A stretch of 64,000 bases of DNA from Glycomyces buryatensis (GCF_004912275.1 NZ_STGY01000021.1:101999-165998); one strand, 5' to 3'. Positions 43,264 to 52,926 are shown, numbered from the stretch's first letter. Notes: generated from the letters alone by a model not told the origin. Translations and numbers: made by a program.

Positions 43264-44060
43264 TGGACGCCTCCGGGCCGGCGCTCGCTCGTGCCGGTCC
43301 GGGGCTCTGCCACCGCAGGCTTCGCCTCGTCCTCGGAGTCGTCCGGAGCCGCGGCGCCGGACGCGTCGACCGGAGCGTCACCGGCCACCGCGGCGGCGGC
43401 CTCGACGTCCCTCATCTTGCGGCGCACGGCCCAGATCGTGAAGGCGGTCAATGCGATCGTGACAGGCCAGCCGCCGAACAGCGTCACCAGACCGAGCGCG
43501 CCGGAGTCCACGTAGTACAGCCACGCGCGCAGCGCGTTCTTGAGGAGGAACACCACGCCCCACAGGATCGTGATGCGGCTGAGCACGTCCACCAGCGGCT
43601 TGTTCTGCCGCCATTCCTTCTTGCCGCCCTGGGCGACGATGGCGTAGATCCAGCCGATCACCGGGTGGCGCACCAGGGCCGAGACGATGAGCAGGACCCC
43701 GTAGATCCCGCCCTGGATGATGCCGGGCAGGTAGAAGTTGCGGGCGTCTTCGCTGCGCCAGGCCAGCCAGGCGCCGAGCGCGATCCCGAACAGGCCGTTG
43801 AGGGCGTGGCGCATCGATTCCTTGCGGGCGGCCCGCCAGGCGGCGATGCCCAGCGCGCTGGCGGCCGCGATGATGATGGCCCACTGGAGCCCGGTGAGCG
43901 GCCCCATCTGCTCGGGCAGGAGCGGGTTGAGGATGACGAACAGCGTGATGGGAACGGCGGCCTCGACCACGCCCTTGACGCCCCCGAGCTGCTGCGAGAG
44001 CTGCTCGGTGAACGGCGGGAGCTCGTCCGGGTCGGTGCGGGCGGGCGTCTCGGTGCTCAA
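43260..44060 (-). CDS. DUF3159 membrane protein
   Basis: 266 residues from a TTG at 44060 with GGAAGG upstream. An amphipathic N-terminus is followed by five to six hydrophobic segments (VVEAAVPITLFVILNP, WAIIIAAASALGIAAW, GIYGVLLIVSALV and others) and an Ala/Pro-rich acidic tail. Conserved in actinobacteria between ceoC and the OB-fold gene, exactly as here (Rv2693c position). Function unknown; transport of a small solute has been suggested by topology only. The 27-bp gap to the OB-fold gene suggests cotranscription. Confidence 0.9.
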   Translation of the reverse strand: MSTETPARTDPDELPPFTEQLSQQLGGVKGVVEAAVPITLFVILNPLLPEQMGPLTGLQWAIIIAAASALGIAAWRAARKESMRHALNGLFGIALGAWLAWRSEDARNFYLPGIIQGGIYGVLLIVSALVRHPVIGWIYAIVAQGGKKEWRQNKPLVDVLSRITILWGVVFLLKNALRAWLYYVDSGALGLVTLFGGWPVTIALTAFTIWAVRRKMRDVEAAAAVAGDAPVDASGAAAPDDSEDEAKPAVAEPRTGTSERRPGGVH

Positions 44061-44087
44061 GGCGTGCCTTCCAGGTCGCTTTCGGCC

Positions 44088-44465
44088 TTAGGGCCGCAGT
44101 TCATAGGTCGGGTTGTAGATCACCAGGGAGCCGTCAGCGCGCTGGGCGACTCGCCCGCGCGCCGTGATCCTGGTCCCGGCCTCCAAACCCACGATACGCC
44201 GCCGACCCATCCAGACCAGGTGCACCTGGCCGGTGCCGTCGAAGAGCTCCGCCTCGACGGACGGGGAACGGCCGTCGGTGCGCAGCACGACCGCCCTCAG
44301 GCGCCCGGCCACGGCCACCTGCTGGCGCGGCTCGACCTGGTCGACGGGGGTGGTGTCGCCGGCGCCGGTGCGCCGGACGTCCTCGGCGAACAGTTCCTGC
44401 GACGGGGCGGCCAGCCGCCTGAGCCAGCCGGTGACCTTTCGTTTCGCGTCCTCACCGGAAGCCAC
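44088..44465 (-). CDS. OB-fold nucleic-acid-binding protein
   Basis: 125 residues from GTG 44465. A five-strand OB-fold occupies ~45-120 (VEPRQQVAVAGRLRAVVLRT, VHLVWMGRRRIVGLEAGTRI). Conserved actinobacterial neighbour of the DUF3159 and DUF3710 genes (Rv2694c position). Likely binds single-stranded DNA or RNA; no partner is known. Confidence 0.88.
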   Translation of the reverse strand: MASGEDAKRKVTGWLRRLAAPSQELFAEDVRRTGAGDTTPVDQVEPRQQVAVAGRLRAVVLRTDGRSPSVEAELFDGTGQVHLVWMGRRRIVGLEAGTRITARGRVAQRADGSLVIYNPTYELRP

Positions 44466-44473
44466 GTCGCGCC

Positions 44474-45220
44474 CTAATGCCGACGCGGGCGCGGCGAGGG
44501 TTTGCGGCGGACGGCGGGCTTGGGGGTGTCGCCGGCCGCGACGATGGCGCGGGAGCCGTCGCCGCCTTCGGCCTTGCGCTGCGCGATGCGCTGGGCGGCT
44601 TCCTCTGCCATCTTGGGCGGCAGTTTCAGCGGGAGCGGTTCACGCACCGGCATGGCGGACGAACCGCGGTCGACCACGAGGTTGCGCAGGGCCTCATCGA
44701 GTTCGGGGGCGGCGTCCTCATCGGTGGCGCGCTTGCCCTGGAAGGTGGCCTGGACGAACCAGCGGGGGCCGTCGACGCCGACGAAGCGCACGGTGTTCGT
44801 GCCCTTCTTGGTGGAGAGCTTGGCGAGGATCTCGGTGCCCCAGCGGCCCTCGATCTCCTGGGTCTGGCCGCCCTGGCCGGTGACCTGGCCGCTGAGCTCT
44901 TCGCGCATCTCCTCCCAGATGCCTTCGGAGCGGGGTGCGGCGCGCACCAGCAGCTGGAGCGCGGAGGCTCCGGTGGTGAGCAGGACCTGGCTGATATTGC
45001 CCTTTGCGTCCGTCTGGGCCTGGAAGCCCACGCCCTTGGGTACGGGCAGTCGGATCGCTCCCAGATCGATGCGCCGCACGTCGTCCTCTGGGGCGTCGGC
45101 GAGGTCGAAGGGGCCTTCGGTGGTCTCACGGACGACCTCTTCGCCGCTTTCGGCCAGTGAGTCGAGGACGGCGCCTTCGCTGGGGCGCTGCTTCTTCGAC
45201 GACCGTCGCCGTCTAAACAC
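44474..45220 (-). CDS. DUF3710 protein
   Basis: 248 residues from GTG 45220, overlapping the dut stop by 8 bp. Basic N-terminus ([13 protein letters not shown]), acidic stretch, then the conserved DUF3710 domain ([43 protein letters not shown]). A basic C-terminal tail ([11 protein letters not shown]) suggests nucleic acid contact. Function unknown; strongly conserved after dut in actinobacteria. Confidence 0.9.
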   Translation of the reverse strand: MFRRRRSSKKQRPSEGAVLDSLAESGEEVVRETTEGPFDLADAPEDDVRRIDLGAIRLPVPKGVGFQAQTDAKGNISQVLLTTGASALQLLVRAAPRSEGIWEEMREELSGQVTGQGGQTQEIEGRWGTEILAKLSTKKGTNTVRFVGVDGPRWFVQATFQGKRATDEDAAPELDEALRNLVVDRGSSAMPVREPLPLKLPPKMAEEAAQRIAQRKAEGGDGSRAIVAAGDTPKPAVRRKPSPRPRRH

Positions 45221-45689
45221 GTTCGCTCTCCTCTTCGAGTCGGCGGTGACCGCCGGTTGACCCGTGACCGCCGGTTCCGCGCTGGGTCGCGGTCAGTTCC
45301 GCGACTTCGGTGAAGCTGGCTCGTACTACCGGTTGGATAACCAATTGTGCGACACGGTCCCCGCGCTCGATGACGGCGGTCCGCTCCGGGTCGAGGTTGA
45401 CGAGGTTGATCTTGATCTCACCGCGGTAGCCGGAGTCGATGGTGCCGGGGGCGTTGGCGATGGTGACGCCGAGGCGGTGGGCCAGGCCGGAGCGGGGATT
45501 GGTGTATCCGACGTAGCCGTCGGGGATGGCCACCGCGACCCCGGTCGGAACGAGGGCGCGGTCGCCGGGGGCGAGGGCGACGCCCTCGGCGGCGTAGAGG
45601 TCGGCCCCGGCGTCGCCGGGATTGGCGTAGGCGGGGATGGGCAGGTCGGGATCGAGCCGCCTGATGGCGACCGGCACGTCGTGGTTCAC
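45213..45689 (-). CDS. dut: dUTP diphosphatase
   Basis: 158 residues, hydrolyses dUTP to dUMP and pyrophosphate. All five trimeric dUTPase motifs are present: [35 protein letters not shown] and [12 protein letters not shown] (the last closes the active site). Start GTG 45689; the frame continues upstream into unrelated sequence of the opposite-strand gene. First gene of dut-DUF3710-OB-DUF3159 on the minus strand, divergent from DUF3093. Confidence 0.97.
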   Translation of the reverse strand: MNHDVPVAIRRLDPDLPIPAYANPGDAGADLYAAEGVALAPGDRALVPTGVAVAIPDGYVGYTNPRSGLAHRLGVTIANAPGTIDSGYRGEIKINLVNLDPERTAVIERGDRVAQLVIQPVVRASFTEVAELTATQRGTGGHGSTGGHRRLEEESERV

Positions 45690-45730
45690 GGTGTTCTGTC
45701 TCCTCTCGGACGAGGGATATGGTCTCAGAT

Positions 45731-46210
45731 ATGAGGAGTCGGGAACGGTACGCCGAGCGCATGGCCATGCCGTGGCTGGGTTGGCCGGCCGTGATCGCGT
45801 GCGCCGTGATCGCCGCCGCTTTGTCGAATATGGGAGACCTGCGCTGGTGGCGGGTGACCGCCAGCGTGCTGATCTTCGCGGCCCCGCTGGTGGGGGCCTG
45901 GTGGATGGGTCGAGTGCCGGTGCGGGTGGTCGAGACCGACGACGAGGTGTGGTTGCACGTCGACGACGCGAAACTGCCCATGTCGGTGGTCTCCGACGTC
46001 GAGGTGCTGGACCGGACGGCCTACGCGGACGCGCTGCGCGTCGCCCTGCATCCCCTGGCGTTCGTGGTGCAGCGGCCGTGGATCTCCCGGGGCGTGCGGA
46101 TCGTGCTCGACGACCCTCAGGACCCGACCCCGTACTGGGTGGTGTCCTCCCGCAACCCCGAGGGGCTGCGGGAGGCACTGACGGCCTCGCGCGAGCGCGA
46201 GGCCGTCTGA
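45731..46210 (+). CDS. DUF3093 membrane protein
   Basis: 159 residues with two hydrophobic segments near the N-terminus (~17-33 and ~41-58) and a soluble C-terminal domain. Conserved core: [45 protein letters not shown]. Conserved divergent partner of dut (Rv2698 position). An in-frame ATG at 45719 adds four residues. Function unknown. Confidence 0.9.
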   Translation: MRSRERYAERMAMPWLGWPAVIACAVIAAALSNMGDLRWWRVTASVLIFAAPLVGAWWMGRVPVRVVETDDEVWLHVDDAKLPMSVVSDVEVLDRTAYADALRVALHPLAFVVQRPWISRGVRIVLDDPQDPTPYWVVSSRNPEGLREALTASREREAV

Positions 46211-46228
46211 TCGAAGATGCGAGACCTA

Positions 46229-46388
46229 GGGCCTGTCGTGTGGGTCCGGGCGAGGCTGAATCCGAGTCCATTTGTTCGCTCGCAAGGCGGAAGGGCCTCC
46301 AGATCCCGGTGTTGGATCTGGAGGTCCGACAACGAAGCGAGCGAAAAATGGGCCGGATACAGCCCGTTCGGATCCACACGACAGGCCC
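46229..46388. repeat. 160-bp inverted-repeat element (MITE-like or bidirectional terminator)
   Basis: Two ~75-bp arms pair almost throughout: GGGCCTGTCGTGTGG (46229-46243) with CCACACGACAGGCCC (46374-46388), TTCGCTCGC with GCGAGCGAA, and CCTCCAGATCC with GGATCTGGAGG around a ~7-nt centre (~46307-46313). The perfect 15-bp ends look like terminal inverted repeats. It lies between the convergent 3' ends of DUF3093 and DUF4193. No coding sequence is inside. Confidence 0.75.
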
Positions 46389-46433
46389 ACGGGGATGGTT
46401 CGAACCCCTAGGGCCAGGCGACGCGCCTTAGGG

Positions 46434-46733
46434 CTAGGCGCAGTCCTTGCAGATCGGTTGCCCGTTCTTCTCCTTGGCGAACTGGCTCCGGTGGTGTACC
46501 AGGAAACAGCTGCCGCATCGGAACTCATCAGCCTGCATCGGCAGGACTTTGACCGAGAGCTCCTCGTCGCTGATGTCGGCCCCAGGCAGTTCGAAATTCT
46601 CCGCTACCTCGGCCTCATCGACGTCGACCGACCCGGTCTGATCGCTGCGGCCCTTGGCGAGCGCCTCGATGCTGTCGGCGCCGCCGGTCTGCTCTTCCTT
46701 GTCCCGGCGCGGGGCGTCGTAGTCGGTTGCCAT
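46434..46733 (-). CDS. DUF4193 zinc-ribbon protein
   Basis: 99 residues. Acidic N-terminal two thirds (EALAKGRSDQTGSVDVDEAE); the C-terminal zinc ribbon uses FRCGSCFLVHH and PICKDCA. Invariant actinobacterial signature protein next to DUF3093 (Rv2699c position). Ribosome site GGAAG before ATG 46733. Function unknown; a transcription-related role is suggested by the ribbon only. Confidence 0.92.
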   Translation of the reverse strand: MATDYDAPRRDKEEQTGGADSIEALAKGRSDQTGSVDVDEAEVAENFELPGADISDEELSVKVLPMQADEFRCGSCFLVHHRSQFAKEKNGQPICKDCA

Positions 46734-47051
46734 CGTCTTCCACTCCCATTGGTTTCTTTTGGCACAGGCGTCGAGCGGGGCGACTCCGAGGGCTGCGGCG
46801 GGTGTACCGCGGAGGCTTTTTCGGTGACGCTCGGTTCGACTTCGGTTTCCTGACGGGTTCTGTTCCGTCCTTGCAGGCGGCGTACCTTACCGCGTGCAGT
46901 CCATTGCTATACACCATGTCGCTCGCTTTTTCATCCCTATTGTGGCGAGAAACACTTCTGTGGCGAGGGCAGCGAGTGTACCGCCTCTCGCCTGCGAACT
47001 CGACCCGCGCACGATAGCCTTTGGTCTACATCGACACTCGGGGAGGCCGCC
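46734..47051. other. divergent intergenic region between DUF4193 and LytR_C genes
   Basis: 318 bp. Holds a TATACA -10-like box near 46909 and a 9-bp direct repeat TGTGGCGAG (46941-46949 and 46959-46967, 18-bp period), a possible regulator site. No gene or hairpin of note. Confidence 0.4.
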
Positions 47052-47567
47052 GTGCGAATAGCTCGCATCCGCGCTTTGACGTTTTTGGTTGCGTTGGCGC
47101 TGCTCGCGGGCGTGATCACGGTCTGGGCTATTAGGAACGACTCACAGCTGTCCGCCAACGGCGGCGACTGCGAGCCGGGCGCGGTCGAGATCAAGACGTC
47201 CCCGATCCCCGACCCCTCGGAGATCGACGTGGTCGTGCTCAACGGGACCGACCGGACCGGGCTCGGCGACCAGGCGGCGAGCCAGTTGGAGGACCGCGGC
47301 TTCAACGTCGTGGAGGTCGGCGACACCGAGGAGACATTCGACGGCTCCGCCCTGGTCAGGTTCGGACCCGGGCAGTACGCCGCCGGAATTCACACCCATG
47401 CGTACTTCTACCAGGGCCGTGACGGGTTCGACCTGGAATGGGAGGAACCGATCACCGTGGTGCTCGGCGACGCCTTCAAGGAGGTCCGATCGACCTCGGA
47501 TGCACGCCAGTCGTTCGCGCAGAGCGGCGGCATCACGGCGCCCGAGGGCACCTGCACGGTAGAATAG
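47052..47567 (+). CDS. LytR_C domain envelope protein
   Basis: 171 residues from a GTG at 47052 (ribosome site GGGGAGG). One N-terminal transmembrane anchor (~7-27), then an extracytoplasmic LytR_C domain ([30 protein letters not shown]). The paralogue family accompanies LytR-CpsA-Psr enzymes that attach glycopolymers to peptidoglycan; the mycobacterial gene at this position is cei (Rv2700), needed for envelope integrity. SuhB and PpgK genes that follow it in mycobacteria are absent here. Confidence 0.9.
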   Translation: MRIARIRALTFLVALALLAGVITVWAIRNDSQLSANGGDCEPGAVEIKTSPIPDPSEIDVVVLNGTDRTGLGDQAASQLEDRGFNVVEVGDTEETFDGSALVRFGPGQYAAGIHTHAYFYQGRDGFDLEWEEPITVVLGDAFKEVRSTSDARQSFAQSGGITAPEGTCTVE

Positions 47568-47778
47568 ATCGCCGTCACCCCGAACCAGCGATATTGCCAC
47601 TGAAAATGCGGAAACACAGCTCGAAACGACAGCACGGACGGGCCGAAGCCGATTTTCGGCGTTACAATTCACGCCTGCCCGGTCGTGTTCCGACCTGGGC
47701 TGCCGACCTAATATTCCAATGCTCACCCAACATGGAGCCCGGCTGCGCCGTGCCCGCCATTGCCTCGGAAGGTTGCTC

Positions 47779-49383
47779 GTGACTGACGCACGTCCCAACG
47801 GCACCGACGTCAATTCATTGACCGACTCATTGCTCGCTCTTGCCCGTGAGAGTGACGGTCAATTGACGTCAGCGAAGGTCGCTCAGGTCTTGGAGTCGGT
47901 GCAGGCCTCTCCTGCCGAAGGCAAGAAGGTCCTGCGCGCCTTGGCCGAAGCCGACGTCACCGTCGTCGTCGACGGCTCCTCCTCGCACCGCAAGCGCGTC
48001 CCCGCCGCCCGCACCGCCACTTCGTCCCGCACCGCGACGGCGAAGACCGCGAAGAAGGCCGTCAAGAAGACCGCCGCGAAGAAAGCCGAGCCGTCCGATG
48101 ACGGCGAGAGCGCCGACAACGGTGACGACACCGCCAAGAAGACCGTCAAGAAGACCGCCGCGAAGAAGACCGCCAAGAAGGCGGTGAAGAAGACCGCCGC
48201 CAGGAAGGCCACCGCGAAGTCCGCTGACGCGGACGAGCCGTCCGACACTGAGCTGTCCAACGACGTACTCGCCGAGGCCGCCGCCGCGAGGCCGGCCAAG
48301 AAGGCCACCCGCAAGAAGGCCGCGAAGAAGGCCGCCGCGGGCAAGAAGTCGTCCAAGAAAGACGGCGACGACCCCGACGAGAACGACTTCGAGTGGGACG
48401 AAGAGGACTCCGAGGCGCTCAAGCAGGCGCTCAAGCAGGCGCGCAAGGACGCCGAGATGACGGCCTCGGCCGACTCGGTCCGCGCCTACCTCAAGCAAAT
48501 CGGCAAGGTGCCGCTGCTGAACGCGGCCCAGGAGGTCGAGCTCGCCAAGCGCATCGAGGCCGGGCTGTACGCCGTCGAGCGCCTCAAGCAGATGCGCGAA
48601 GCCGGCGAGGACATCCCGACCCAGGTCCGACGCGACCTGGAGTGGATCGTCCGCGACGGCGACCGCGCCAAGGACCACCTCCTCGAGGCGAACCTCCGCC
48701 TGGTCGTATCGCTCGCCAAGCGCTACACCGGCCGCGGCATGGCGTTCCTGGACCTGATCCAGGAGGGCAACCTCGGCCTCATCCGCGCCGTCGAGAAGTT
48801 CGACTACACCAAGGGCTACAAGTTCTCCACGTACGCCACCTGGTGGATCCGGCAGGCCATCACCCGCGCCATGGCCGACCAGGCACGGACCATCCGTATA
48901 CCAGTCCACATGGTCGAGGTCATCAACAAGCTCGGCCGCATACAGCGTGAGCTTCTTCAGGATCTCGGCCGCGAGCCCAGCCCCGACGAGCTGGCCAAGG
49001 AAATGGACATCTCCCCGGAGAAGGTCCTGGAAATCCAGCAGTACGCGCGCGAGCCGATCAGCCTGGACCAGACCATCGGCGACGAGGGCGACAGCCAGCT
49101 CGGCGACTTCATCGAGGACTCCGAGGCGATCGTCGCGGTCGACGCGGTCTCCTTCTCGCTCTTGCAGGGTCAGCTCCAGCAGGTGCTCCAGACCCTGTCC
49201 GAGCGCGAGGCCGGCGTGGTGCGCCTGCGCTTCGGGCTCACCGACGGCCAGCCGCGCACGCTCGACGAGATCGGACAGGTCTACGGCGTCACGCGCGAGC
49301 GGATCCGCCAGATCGAGTCGAAGACGATGTCGAAGCTGCGGCACCCGTCGCGCTCGCAGGTGCTGCGCGACTACCTCGACTAG
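47779..49383 (+). CDS. sigA: principal RNA polymerase sigma factor (SigA/HrdB)
   Basis: 534 residues. GTG 47779 preceded by GGAAGG; an ATG 60 bp upstream is in frame but has no ribosome site. A region 1.1-like segment (~1-65) is followed by a ~130-residue Lys/Ala-rich tract of AKKTAKK-type repeats resembling histone H1 tails. Core sigma70 regions follow: 1.2 ([17 protein letters not shown]), 2 ([45 protein letters not shown]), 3 and 4.2 ([20 protein letters not shown]). Recognises housekeeping promoters. The tract of basic repeats is typical of actinobacterial HrdB and is unstable in length between species. Confidence 0.97.
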   Translation: MTDARPNGTDVNSLTDSLLALARESDGQLTSAKVAQVLESVQASPAEGKKVLRALAEADVTVVVDGSSSHRKRVPAARTATSSRTATAKTAKKAVKKTAAKKAEPSDDGESADNGDDTAKKTVKKTAAKKTAKKAVKKTAARKATAKSADADEPSDTELSNDVLAEAAAARPAKKATRKKAAKKAAAGKKSSKKDGDDPDENDFEWDEEDSEALKQALKQARKDAEMTASADSVRAYLKQIGKVPLLNAAQEVELAKRIEAGLYAVERLKQMREAGEDIPTQVRRDLEWIVRDGDRAKDHLLEANLRLVVSLAKRYTGRGMAFLDLIQEGNLGLIRAVEKFDYTKGYKFSTYATWWIRQAITRAMADQARTIRIPVHMVEVINKLGRIQRELLQDLGREPSPDELAKEMDISPEKVLEIQQYAREPISLDQTIGDEGDSQLGDFIEDSEAIVAVDAVSFSLLQGQLQQVLQTLSEREAGVVRLRFGLTDGQPRTLDEIGQVYGVTRERIRQIESKTMSKLRHPSRSQVLRDYLD

Positions 49384-49642
49384 GAACCACTCTCCACTTT
49401 GGATGACGGCGGCCGATCCGTATCACCCGTTCGGGTCGGGCGCCGATCGCCCGGCCGGGTTGTCGTTTGACGCGGTGTGGGCTACGGTGTGGAACAACTA
49501 TCGCGAACCGCGGTCGAAGTGAGCCGAGTCTCACTGAGACGGTTTGGGGAAGAGGTAGTACAGTGCAGGCGTTGATCGGGAAGAGCCGGTCAACAGGTCG
49601 GCAAAGGAAACAACGACTACCGAACGCAGCGGAGGACCTGGT

Positions 49643-49882
49643 ATGACATCCACCCTGACGCCCCCGCCCTTGACGGAGGAACGTCCGATCGCGGGCGAGC
49701 GCTGCGATCGGTGTAGCGCCGCGGCGAAGCTTCGCGTAACGCTTGCGGAAGACATCGACCTCGTCTTCTGCGGCCACCACGCGAATCAGTACGCCGAGAA
49801 GCTGGTACCGATCGCCATCGACTTCAATGCCGACCCCGAATTCGAGTGGCGCGGCAGCGACCTTATGACCTCGGAGAACTAG
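49643..49882 (+). CDS. DUF7455 small zinc-binding-like protein
   Basis: 79 residues with ribosome site GGAGGACC. Core: CDRCSAAAKLRVTL and DLVFCGHHANQYAEKLV; two Cys from CxxC and the CGHH give a likely zinc site. Conserved next to sigA/sigB in actinobacteria (Rv2708c family). Function unknown. Followed by a strong terminator. Confidence 0.9.
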   Translation: MTSTLTPPPLTEERPIAGERCDRCSAAAKLRVTLAEDIDLVFCGHHANQYAEKLVPIAIDFNADPEFEWRGSDLMTSEN

Positions 49883-49901
49883 CGCGCAATAAGACTTGAG
49901 G

Positions 49902-49934
49902 AAAGGCCCGGACGACAAGCCGTCCGGGCCTTTT
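49902..49934 (+). terminator. terminator of the DUF7455 gene
   Basis: Perfect 13-bp stem AAAGGCCCGGACG / CGTCCGGGCCTTT with a 6-nt loop running into TTTT. Confidence 0.93.
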
Positions 49935-50000
49935 CGCACGTCCGGGAAATCCGTCGAGAAGGCGATGACGCCGCTTGCGTCGCGGGCTCCGCCCGCCAGG

Positions 50001-50050
50001 GCGAAACGACGGGGGACGGGCGCCGCGGCGCCCGCCCCCCGTCGTTTCGC
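50001..50050 (-). terminator. 50-bp near-perfect palindrome at the helicase 3' end
   Basis: Two 25-bp halves, GCGAAACGACGGGGG-A-CGGGCGCCG and its complement, differ at one position and meet with almost no loop. It starts one base after the helicase stop codon. It probably terminates the helicase transcript and shields it from the opposing terminator at 49902-49934. Confidence 0.75.
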
Positions 50051-51763
50051 TTACCAGGAACGGATAGTCGCGATCCGTTCCTCCAGTTGCTCGATGGTCG
50101 CCTGGGCCGACGGCGGGCCCCCGCAGCTGGAGCGGAGCTTCGCGTGGATCTTCCCGTGAGGTTCGCTTGTAGCGAACGAACGGGCGGCCACCAGAGCGTT
50201 CAACTGCTTCCGCAGCTTCAACCGCCGCTGCGCGTTCGTCATCGTCGGCTCGGCCGCCGGCTTCGCCGCCGTCGCCGTGGCCGTCGACTGCTTCTGCTTC
50301 GCCATCTGCTCCCGCTGGCGCTTCTGGAGCAGCAGGTGCACCTGATCGGGCGTCAGCAGGCCCGGCAGGCCCAGGTACTCCTGCTCCTCGGCGCTGCCCG
50401 ACTGCACCGGCAGCCCGAACGAGCCGCCGTCGAAGATGACCTGGTCCAGCTCCGCGCTCGACTCCAGCGTCTCGCGCTGGCCGCCCAGCTCGGTGCCCTC
50501 GTTGAGCTGCCGCTGCGCCTGCTCCAGCAGGTCCTCGGGGTCGTCGTCCTCGGCCTTGGGCTTGATGACGTGGTCCCGGTCGGCCTCCAGGTTCTCCGCC
50601 AGCGCCAGCAGCGGGATCACGCTGGGCAGGAACACCGAAGCCGTCTCGCCGGGCCTCCGCGAGCGCACGAAGCGGCCGATGGCCTGCGCGAAGTACAGCG
50701 GGGTCTGCGCGTTCGTGGCGTACACGCCGACCGCCAGGCGCGGAATGTCGACGCCCTCGGACACCATGCGGACCGCGACCATCCACTCGTCCTCGGAGGC
50801 GGCGAACTTCGCGATCCGGTCCGAGGATCCGGCGTCGTCGGAGAGGACGATGACCGCGCTCTTCCCGGTGACGCGCTTGAGGATTCCGGCGTAGGCACGG
50901 GCGGTGTTCTGGTCGGAGGCGATGATGAGCCCGCCGGCGTCGGGGATGCCCGCCGCCCGCAGGTTGGACAGCCGCCGGTCGGCCGCTCCGATGACCTGCT
51001 TGATCCACTCCCCCTCGGGGTCGAGGGCGGTCCGCCAGGCCTGGGCGGTGAGGTCCTTGGTCAGCGGCTGGCCCAGCCGCACGTTCAGTTCGTCGCCGGC
51101 GCTGGAGCGCCATTTGGCCTGTCCGGAGTAGGCCATGAACATGACGGGGCGGACGACGCCGTCGGCGAGCGCGTCCCGGTAGCCGTAGAGCGCGTCGGCG
51201 CGCGAGCGCTTGGCGCCCTCGGCGTCCTCCTCGTACTCCACGAACGGGATCGGGTTGGCGTCGGAGCGGAACGGGGTGCCGGTGAGCGCCAGGCGGCGCT
51301 CGGCCTCGTCGAAGGCGGTCATGACGCCGTCGCCCCAGGTTCGGGCGTCGCCGGCGTGGTGGATCTCGTCCAGGATCACGAGGGTGCGGCGGGCCAGGGT
51401 GCGGCGGCGGTGGACGGCCGGGTCGGCGCCGATCTGGGCGTAGGTGAGGACCACGCCGTGGTAGTCGGCGGCACTGTGGACATCGGCGTTGCGGAAGGCC
51501 GGGTCGAGCTGGATGCCGAAGCGGGCCGCGGCGTCGGACCACTGGGTCTTGAGGTGCTCGGTGGGGGCGACGACGGTCACGGTGTCGACGGTGCCGTCGG
51601 CGAGCAGGTCATAGGCGATGCGAAGCGCGAAGGTGGTCTTGCCGGCTCCGGGTGTTGCCACGGCGAGGAAGTCCCGTGTCTGATCCCGGTGGTAGGCGAC
51701 CATCGCTTTGCGCTGCCAGACCCGAAGCGAGGGAAGCGATTCGGGTGGGGCGGCCGGGATCAT
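50051..51763 (-). CDS. DEAD/DEAH-box superfamily 2 helicase
   Basis: 570 residues. Motif I ATPGAGKTTFAL (~36-48), motif II DEIHHAGD, motif III LALTGTPFRSD, motif VI QAIGRFVRSRRPG. The C-terminal ~130 residues are helical and Gln/Ala-rich (LLLQKRQREQMAKQKQSTAT). Like the actinobacterial SSL2/RadD-like helicases that lie near sigB; DNA repair is the likely role. ATG 51763. The gene is followed by a 50-bp palindrome. Downstream of dtd on the same strand with a 61-bp gap. Confidence 0.93.
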   Translation of the reverse strand: MIPAAPPESLPSLRVWQRKAMVAYHRDQTRDFLAVATPGAGKTTFALRIAYDLLADGTVDTVTVVAPTEHLKTQWSDAAARFGIQLDPAFRNADVHSAADYHGVVLTYAQIGADPAVHRRRTLARRTLVILDEIHHAGDARTWGDGVMTAFDEAERRLALTGTPFRSDANPIPFVEYEEDAEGAKRSRADALYGYRDALADGVVRPVMFMAYSGQAKWRSSAGDELNVRLGQPLTKDLTAQAWRTALDPEGEWIKQVIGAADRRLSNLRAAGIPDAGGLIIASDQNTARAYAGILKRVTGKSAVIVLSDDAGSSDRIAKFAASEDEWMVAVRMVSEGVDIPRLAVGVYATNAQTPLYFAQAIGRFVRSRRPGETASVFLPSVIPLLALAENLEADRDHVIKPKAEDDDPEDLLEQAQRQLNEGTELGGQRETLESSAELDQVIFDGGSFGLPVQSGSAEEQEYLGLPGLLTPDQVHLLLQKRQREQMAKQKQSTATATAAKPAAEPTMTNAQRRLKLRKQLNALVAARSFATSEPHGKIHAKLRSSCGGPPSAQATIEQLEERIATIRSW

Positions 51764-51824
51764 GCGGGCTCCTTACGGACGGTCGGCGGACCCGGTCGAT
51801 TCTAAGGGGCGAGGCGGGTCACGT

Positions 51825-52247
51825 TCACCGCTCCAGCAGGATGGTGGTGGGTCCGACGTTGACGCTGGATACGCGCATCATCGCGCCGAACGTTCCGGTC
51901 TCGACGTGAGCGCCCAGGCCGCGCAGGGCGGCGGCGACGGCCTCGACCAGGGGTTCGGCGACCGGACCGGGGGCGGCTCCGTTCCAGGACGGGCGGCGGC
52001 CCTTGCGGGAGTCCGCGTAGAGGGTGAACTGGCTGACCAGGAGAATCGGTGCGTCCAGATCGGACGCCGACTGCTCGTCCTCCATGATTCTCAGCTTCCA
52101 GATCTTCTCGGCCATCCACTTCACCTGGTCGGGTCCATCCGTATGGGTGATACCGACCAGGACGAGCAGGCCGTCCCGGATCGCTCCGACGCCGGCGCCC
52201 TCGACGGTGACTTCGGCTTCGCTGACGGTCTGCACAACGGCTTTCAT
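51825..52247 (-). CDS. dtd: D-aminoacyl-tRNA deacylase
   Basis: 140 residues; hydrolyses D-aminoacyl-tRNA to protect translation. Signature [17 protein letters not shown], and the C-terminal NVGPTT with the Gly-cisPro pair (usually GPVT). N-terminal [17 protein letters not shown] fits the family, so ATG 52247 is chosen over ATG 52259. Divergent from the DUF3099 gene 41 bp away. Confidence 0.95.
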   Translation of the reverse strand: MKAVVQTVSEAEVTVEGAGVGAIRDGLLVLVGITHTDGPDQVKWMAEKIWKLRIMEDEQSASDLDAPILLVSQFTLYADSRKGRRPSWNGAAPGPVAEPLVEAVAAALRGLGAHVETGTFGAMMRVSSVNVGPTTILLER

Positions 52248-52288
52248 GCGGACGATCATCGCCTACCGCTTCGGCGTAGGCTCGAAGG

Positions 52289-52615
52289 GTGGGACGGCGT
52301 GAGAAGGCAACCAGCATCACGGATGCGCGCACCTCGCTCGACGAGGAGCGCCGCTACCGGACCATCCGCTACGTCGTCATGATGGGCGTCCGCGTCGTCC
52401 TGCTGGTGGCGTGCGGCATCCTGGTGATCCTCGAGGCGCCCCTGCTGTGGCTGTGGCTCCCGCTCGGCTTCATCGGCATGGCGGTGCTGCCGTGGCTGGC
52501 CGTGTCGCTGGCGAACGACAGTCTCCCGCAGGACCGCCCGGGCGTGTTCCACCGCCGCCAGCGCAGGGCCGAGACGCTCGAGGCGCCAGAACATCGCATG
52601 CTCGATTCCGAATAA
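52289..52615 (+). CDS. DUF3099 membrane protein
   Basis: 108 residues from GTG 52289. N-terminal SITDARTSLDEERRYRTIRY is the family signature; two transmembrane segments follow (~31-50 and ~54-73), then a basic tail. Actinobacterial small protein of unknown function, first of a plus-strand run to dtxR. Confidence 0.9.
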   Translation: MGRREKATSITDARTSLDEERRYRTIRYVVMMGVRVVLLVACGILVILEAPLLWLWLPLGFIGMAVLPWLAVSLANDSLPQDRPGVFHRRQRRAETLEAPEHRMLDSE

Positions 52616-52671
52616 TCGCCGGTCTCGTGGCAGACTTGGGTGATCTTGTCCGCGACATAGGAGTGAGACCC

Positions 52672-52926
52672 GTGAGCGAGCTTCCCACCACCGGTGGTTC
52701 GACAATGCTCGACGAGCAGACCGAGACCAAGCCGAACTTCGTCTACGAGGATGGCGATGAGGAGCGCTTCTCGCACTATGTGCCGAAGGACAAGCTCATG
52801 GCCGCAATGGTCGACGGCGTCCCGGTGAAGGCACTGTGCGGGAAGATGTGGGTGCCCACACGCGACCCCGAGCGCTTCCCGATCTGCCCCAGCTGCAAGG
52901 AGATCTACGAGTCGATGCGAAAGTAG
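52672..52926 (+). CDS. DUF3039 protein
   Basis: 84 residues from GTG 52672 (GGAGTGAG upstream). Conserved: ERFSHYVPKDKLMAAMVDG, then VKALCGKMWVPTRDPERFPICPSCKEIYE with a Cys-x-Cys-x2-Cys set that likely binds zinc. Actinobacterial family with no assigned function. Confidence 0.92.
   Translation: MSELPTTGGSTMLDEQTETKPNFVYEDGDEERFSHYVPKDKLMAAMVDGVPVKALCGKMWVPTRDPERFPICPSCKEIYESMRK

Noticed and set aside
46389..46420. tRNA 3' end (GGTTCGAACCCC) next to the inverted-repeat element
   Set aside because: T-arm-like palindrome only; no acceptor stem, anticodon arm or CCA can be folded around it.
49403..49522. 39-codon frame after sigA
   Set aside because: No convincing ribosome site and no recognised family; too short to support.
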